Source of the DNA: Chalciporus piperatus | Taxonomy: Eukaryota; Basidiomycota; Agaricomycetes; Boletales; Boletaceae | Direction of reading: 5' to 3' | Assembly: GCA_038093975.1 (NCBI GenBank) | Contig: JBBPTG010000039.1 | Span: 62,001-126,000, forward strand | DNA length: 64,000 nucleotides | In this document: positions 59,671-64,000 of the stretch, piece by piece | Layout: each line of letters opens with the position of its first letter | How positions within the stretch are numbered: position 1 is the stretch's first letter | Program-made: the position numbers and the translations under genes | Notes under the pieces: model-generated | What the model was told of the DNA's origin: nothing | What the model saw: only the letters and a program-made list of their open reading frames with translations | The model's database searches: none

Positions 59671-59806
59671 GCATTCGATCGGACGTCTGTCGTAGTCAGA
59701 GTCACGGTCGTTGTTGGAACTTGGGAGGGAGTGGGAGTTGACTGTGCATGAGCGCAACTGCTCGTTGTTGCGTTCGTCTTTATGTTATTTTTGTTGGTTT
59801 CATTTA
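59671..59806. other. Spacer left of the 754-bp MITE
   Basis: No gene; ends with the TTA target site at 59804-59806. Confidence 0.4.
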
Positions 59807-60560
59807 GGCCCAGCTCGGAAAGTTGGTCAGGTGTGGTCAGGTGTGGTTTGCCTGCCAAACCATGGTTTGCCCAAACCAGCTAGTTTGCGAACAAACCATC
59901 CGCAAACTCGCACCCAGTGCACGGCAACTGGGTTTGGTCGGATTTCGGATATTTCCGCCCGCGCGCGAGTGGCGGCTGTGTACAACTCAACCAAGTCTTT
60001 AACCAAGTAAACCTTGCTATAAATTGATGTAGTACTGTCCACGATAACCCCTAAACCTCACCATAAATTGGTGTACTGTTCACAATAATCCCTATAACTC
60101 GACCAAGTCTTTAACCGAGTAAACCTTGCGATAAATTGGTGTAGTACTGTCCGCGATATTCCCTAAACCTCACCATAATAAATTGGTGCACTCGATAATC
60201 CCTAAACCTCACCATAAATTATTGCAGACAGTGCACCAATTTATTATGGTGAGGTTTAGGGAATATCACGGACAGTACTACACCAATTTATCGCAAGGTT
60301 TACTCGGTTAAAGACTTGGTCGAGTTATAGGGACTATCACAAACAGTACACCAATTTATGGCAAGGTTTAGGGATTATTGTGAACAGTACACCAATTTAT
60401 GGTGAGGTTTAGGGGTTATCGTGGACAGTACTACAACTTTTGTAAACCGTGGGAACTAGTTTGCAAACCTCCGAGTGCGAAGTGCTGGTTTGCGCTTGGT
60501 TTGCGCAAACAACTTTCCCACCCAAACCAGCCCTTCCTAACCAGGTTTCCGAGCTGGGCC
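59807..60560. mobile_element. 754-bp non-autonomous transposon (MITE, TTA target duplication)
   Basis: Terminal inverted repeats GGCCCAGCTCGGAAA (59807-59821) and TTTCCGAGCTGGGCC (60546-60560), flanked by TTA on both sides (59804-59806, 60561-60563). Subterminal TTTGC/GCAAA motifs (GGTTTGC, GCAAACC) occur in both arms. The interior (about 60000-60440) is a large imperfect palindrome. No coding capacity. TTA duplication fits PIF/Harbinger-type mobilisation. Confidence 0.8.
60000..60440. repeat. Large imperfect palindrome inside the MITE
   Basis: Arms of about 210 bp are built from units containing CCTAAACCTCACCATAAATT and GGTGTAGTACTGTCC; each arm holds several unit copies. Confidence 0.75.
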
Positions 60561-60566
60561 TTATAT

Positions 60567-60632
60567 AGTCTCCCGTAAGCAGACCCAAGAGTCGGGATGA
60601 AGACAGTCGTTCACCCTCCACTAGGGTCTGCT
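60567..60632 (+). repeat. Dispersed repeat, copy 2, with pairing arms
   Basis: TAGTCTCCCGTAAGCAGACC..., AGAGTCGGGATGAAGACAGT, CGTTCACCCTCCACTA then GGGTCTGCT. The arms AGCAGACCC and GGGTCTGCT are perfectly complementary and enclose about 36 bp. It starts just beyond the MITE. Confidence 0.65.
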
Positions 60633-60824
60633 TCCAACAGAGGGCCTGATACCGTAGTGCAGCATTCGGCGTTTAAAATCCATATTTGGACGATGCCGAC
60701 GCTCGGCAGACGGGCCGCGGAGTTTTTTGATCGACCCCTTGATGTTCAACGTCCCCCAAAGTAACTTGAGAAATATCGCGCTCGTTGAGCCCCTTTCCAA
60801 CTACATATTCCACTCGTTATCAAA

Positions 60825-61619
60825 ATGGATACCCCTTCTAATCATTCAACTTTCATTCCCTACTCAAATCAGCCCATTCCCTTTATCTTTTACCACGGCA
60901 CTCCACATCCTAGCACTCAGTCTCCGGCCGTTTGGACTCCAGTGATGCGGAGCAATCTACCCCCTCCTCTTACTCCCAAAAGGTCTCACTCGAAGCGGAA
61001 ACACCCCCGGGATGAGAACGAGTTGCCAGTTTTCACGGAGTCCCCAACCCGACCCTCACCTTCCAAAAAAAGGCGTAAATCACCGAGATCGCCTGAGGAC
61101 AAGTTGCATGCCGTGTTTGACACGCTGCGAGATGTTAATTGGACGCTCTCGGATTTACTCTACCACCTCTTTCGACTACGGGACCAAGACAACCACATTG
61201 CCACCCGCTCACATCGACATGCTGGATACGTCCAGCATTTCCTTCGAGGAAAAGGCAAAATAACCCCGGCATTCATACTTGACGTATGGCTGCGTAACGC
61301 GGACGGGCGAGTTCCTCCCGGATCCGCAGAATCCAACGACATGTACTCCACAACGAAGGATTACCGTACGATCAAGTCAGTGCGTCCCGCGTTAACATCG
61401 TTCGCGGTTCAGCTCGTGAGGACAAGAATCTGTGCTGAAGGCCGACGTACTCTCCATGTGACTTCTGGTATGGATGGGTCGACTCGTCTACACCTTGAGT
61501 GGGGCGACATTGGATCCCGCACAGTCGCAGAAGCAGCCGATTCAATCCGACAAGATCAGCCGCTGCTCTGGAACCTTCTGCTCTCCATCAGGGAAAACCT
61601 CCCCTGGATAATTGCATAG
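60825..61619 (+). CDS. 264-aa element-like protein (N-terminal part of a DUF6589-type family)
   Basis: A single exon from MDTPSNHSTFIPYSN to ENLPWIIA. A basic region KRSHSKRKHPRDENEL and SPSKKRRKSPRSPEDK suggests nuclear targeting. The following DVNWTLSDLLYHLFRLRDQD, YVQHFLRGKGKITPAFILDV, SVRPALTSFAVQLVRTRICA and LWNLLLSIRENLPWI matches the N-terminal pattern I associate with mushroom DUF6589-type, transposon-like proteins. Those proteins usually run much longer; here AT-rich and tandem-repeat DNA follows immediately, so this is probably a truncated copy. Family assignment is from memory of the pattern. Confidence 0.45.
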   Translation: MDTPSNHSTFIPYSNQPIPFIFYHGTPHPSTQSPAVWTPVMRSNLPPPLTPKRSHSKRKHPRDENELPVFTESPTRPSPSKKRRKSPRSPEDKLHAVFDTLRDVNWTLSDLLYHLFRLRDQDNHIATRSHRHAGYVQHFLRGKGKITPAFILDVWLRNADGRVPPGSAESNDMYSTTKDYRTIKSVRPALTSFAVQLVRTRICAEGRRTLHVTSGMDGSTRLHLEWGDIGSRTVAEAADSIRQDQPLLWNLLLSIRENLPWIIA

Positions 61620-61769
61620 AATTGTAGATAATCTCAGCTAATACTTGAAATTTTCGAAAAAACTTGAAATTTCATGAATTATCTGGAATTTGACCACCCC
61701 TGACTATGTATTAGTTGATATTTTATGATAATTCATGATGATTATATAGATAATTTTACCCTTGTAGTA
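61620..61769. other. AT-rich spacer
   Basis: Short AT-rich stretch with repeated CTTGAAATTT; no gene. Confidence 0.4.
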
Positions 61770-62895
61770 GAGTGTACAGAAAGTGTACAGAAAAGTGTAC
61801 TAAGTGTAGTCAAGATTGTATTAGGATTGAGTGTAGCTCAAGTGTATAAAAGAGTGGAGTGAAAGTGTAGTTAAAAGTGTGGGAAAGTGTACTGTGATTG
61901 AGTGTAGCTAAAGTGTACAAAAAAGTGTAGTGAAAGTGTAGGCAAGAGTGTGGGAAAGTGTAACTAGATTGAGTGTACTAAAGTGTACAAAAAAGCGTAG
62001 TGAAAGTGTAGTTACAAGTGTGGGAAAGTGTATTTGATTGAGTGTAGCTAGAGTGTACAAAAAAGCGTAGTGAAAGTACTAAGAGTGTGTACAAAAGCGT
62101 AGTAACTAGATTGAGTGTACTAAAGTGTACAAAAAAGCGTAGTGAAAGTGTAGTTACAAGTGTGGGAAAGTGTATTTGATTGAGTGTAGCTAGAGTGTAC
62201 AAAAAAGCGTAGTGAAAGTGTAGTTACAAGTGTGGGAAAGTGTAACTAGATTGAGTGTACTAAAGTGTACAAAAAAGCGTAGTGAAAGTGTAGTTACAAG
62301 TGTGGGAAAGTGTAACTAGATTGAGTGTAGCTAGAGGGTACAAAAAAGTGTAGTGTTGTTACAAGTGTGGGAAAGTGTATTTGATTGAGTGTAGCTAAAG
62401 TGTACAAAAAAGCGTAGTGAAAGTGTAGTTACAAGTGTGGGAAAGTGTATTGTGATAGAGTGTAGCTAAAGTGTACATAAAAGTGTAGTCAAGAGTGAGG
62501 ATAAATGAGTGTAGCTAAAGTGTGCAAAAAAGCGTACTAAAAGTGTAGTTAGCAATGTGGGAAAATGTACTGTGATTGAGTGTAGCTAAAGTGTACAAAA
62601 AAGTGTACTGAAAGTGTAGTCAAGAGTGTATTAGCATTGAGTGTGGCTGTGTACCAAAAAGCGTAGTGAAACTATAGTCAAATGAGTAGGACAGTGTAGC
62701 TAGATTGAGTGTAGCTAAAGTGTACAAAAAAGCGTACTAAAACTGTAGTCAAAAGTGTGGGAAAGAGTGTTGTGATTGAGTGTACCAAATGTGTACAATA
62801 AAGTGTACAAAAAGCGTAGGACAAGTGTACTGGAAAGTGTAGTAATCAGTCTATTGAAAGTGTACAAAAAAGCGTACACAAGTGTACAAAAAGTG
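61770..62895. repeat. ~70-bp minisatellite built from AAGTGTA-like heptamers
   Basis: About sixteen imperfect units, each containing AGTGTACAAAAAAGCGTAGT, GAAAGTGTAGTTACAAGTGT, GGGAAAGTGTA and GATTGAGTGTAGCTA. The simplest underlying unit is AAGTGTA. Frames on the opposite strand (runs of Thr, Leu, Tyr, Phe) are consequences of the repeat and not genes. Confidence 0.9.
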
Positions 62896-63056
62896 CAGTA
62901 GTTGTAAATCCTAATGAAATGTAGCCCCAATGTCCTAATGCTCGGACTTGACAAAAATCCGCGCGAGCAGGTCACGTGACCGTGTTGAACTCGCCGTGTC
63001 ACTGTCACTGTCAGCCTTTGCTCACATTCCTCTTTCCACACCATAAACACGACTCG
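62896..63056. other. Spacer between the two tandem arrays
   Basis: No supported gene; includes CACTGTCACTGTCAG-type short repeats. Confidence 0.35.
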
Positions 63057-63718
63057 GAAATCACAGCCGGCGTGGCCTCAACAGCCCCGCCGGCCTCGAC
63101 AGGTGAGTATTTGAGTATTCTTGCACCAACCTCGACACCCACTCACTTCGAACACGGCCGCGCGGGCTCTTTGCCTCACCACGTTCCATCACATCTCAAC
63201 ACAAGTCGGAAATCACAGCCGGCGCTGGCTCAACAGCCCCGCCGGCTTCGACAGGTGAGCATTTTTCACCAACCTCGACACCCGCTCACTTCGAACACAG
63301 CCGCGGGCTCTTTGCCCCACCACCACCTTCCACCACATCTCTACACAACTCGGCTCACCCTCGACCTCAAAAAAAAACGGCCGGTGTGGGCTCAATAGCC
63401 TCGCCGGCCTCACTAGGTGAGTTCCCACTCACCCATCACCACATCCACTCACCTCGTCCACAACGGCTCAGGCCACCACCACCACCTTCAAACCCACCTC
63501 ACCCTCATCTCGAACGAACGGCCGGCCGGCGTGGGCTCAATAGCCCCGCCGGCATCACAAGGTGCGTTTTGCGCACCCACTAATTCACCCGCTCACTTCA
63601 CCAAGCAACTCGGGCTGTTCGCCCCACCACTACCACCTCCCACCATCTTCACCTTTCACCCTCAACTTGTACAACATGGCAGATGTGGGCTCAACAGCCC
63701 CACCACCATCATGAGGTA
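63057..63718 (+). repeat. ~150-bp tandem repeat x5 with 36-nt exon-like cores
   Basis: Five units, with cores beginning at about 63067, 63219, 63380, 63525 and 63680. Each core is 36 nt, similar to CCGGCGTGGGCTCAACAGCC then CCGCCGGC..., and ends AG followed by GTGAG, GTGAG, GTGAG, GTGCG or GTAAG. Cores in one frame read AGVASTAPPASTG, AGAGSTAPPASTG, AGVGSIASPASLG, AGVGSIAPPASQG and ADVGSTAPPPS. Units 1 and 2 also have CAG before the core. Spacers are CA/ACC-rich. Confidence 0.7.
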
Positions 63719-64000
63719 AGTTTTCATCACTCACCAACCCAACTGCTCAACTCACTCTCGCTCATGCCTACCACCACCTCCAGCTCACTCGTGTATGCCA
63801 TCATCCCCTCATCTCACCATCACCACTGGTAGGTCCATCATCTCATCATCATCATCATAGCCCATCATTATTGTAGTGATAGATTAGTACATGAGATGTA
63901 GTAGATAATGCTGCCACTGGCAATATATATGATTTATCTTTCTCTATCCTTGCTTTGTGTGAAGTTAAATTGAAAGAAGAGCAATGAATGGCAGTAGAAT
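63719..64000. other. Right end, low complexity, no supported gene
   Basis: ACC/ATC-rich and CATCAT-rich low-complexity DNA, turning AT-rich at the edge. Confidence 0.4.

Noticed and set aside
60000..60440. Telomeric repeat or chromosome end because of CCCTAAACC
   Set aside because: The units are long, degenerate and palindromic inside a transposon with target duplication; simple TTAGGG arrays are absent.
61978..63050. Minus-strand frames rich in Thr, Leu, Tyr and Phe
   Set aside because: They simply translate the AAGTGTA minisatellite and its edge.

Overview
The window is nuclear DNA from a filamentous basidiomycete, most likely an Agaricomycete. Genes are broken by many short GT-AG introns of about 50-70 bp, gene density is high on both strands, and several families are typical of mushrooms and their relatives: DUF6534 membrane proteins, F-box/LRR proteins, an HNH nuclease family, a lineage-expanded P-loop NTPase family and small secreted proteins. 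Nothing bacterial, viral or organellar was recognised.

Layout. 0-5 kb: the 5' part of a Gln/Pro-rich gene running off the left edge, a decayed gene remnant with two 98-bp palindromic MITEs, and a DUF6534 membrane protein made of many micro-exons. 5.4-8.9 kb: VPS35 of the retromer. 9-16 kb: four paralogous small secreted proteins, three of them in duplicated blocks (one inverted, two tandem); one tandem block carries a copied last exon of the neighbouring proline dehydrogenase gene. 15.9-24.1 kb, minus strand: proline dehydrogenase, CAND1/TIP120 and a 148-aa SH3-like protein. 25.4-30.3 kb and 40.7-45.3 kb: two inverted copies of a cassette holding a charged coiled-coil protein and a P-loop NTPase, enclosing 30.7-40.7 kb with an F-box/LRR protein, a MYST acetyltransferase, a single-pass membrane protein ending in PPAYTP, a wax-synthase-like acyltransferase and a DUF3445 haem oxygenase-like protein. 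46-58.6 kb: eL19, a Hal/Npr1-type kinase, an HNH nuclease protein, VPS4, a Med9-like protein and an MgtA-type P-type ATPase. 58.6-64 kb: repeat-rich, with a 754-bp MITE, a truncated element-like ORF, a 1.1-kb minisatellite and a ~150-bp tandem repeat with exon-like cores.

The core genes (VPS35 and VPS4 in endosomal sorting, CAND1 in cullin recycling, proline dehydrogenase in mitochondria, MYST and Med9-like in transcription, eL19 in the ribosome) look like ordinary housekeeping genes that share a neighbourhood, not an operon or cluster. The accessory signal lies in the secreted-protein cluster, the duplicated coiled-coil/NTPase cassette and the repeat-rich right end. All calls come from reading the sequence; no database search was run. 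Exon boundaries not given explicitly are approximate.
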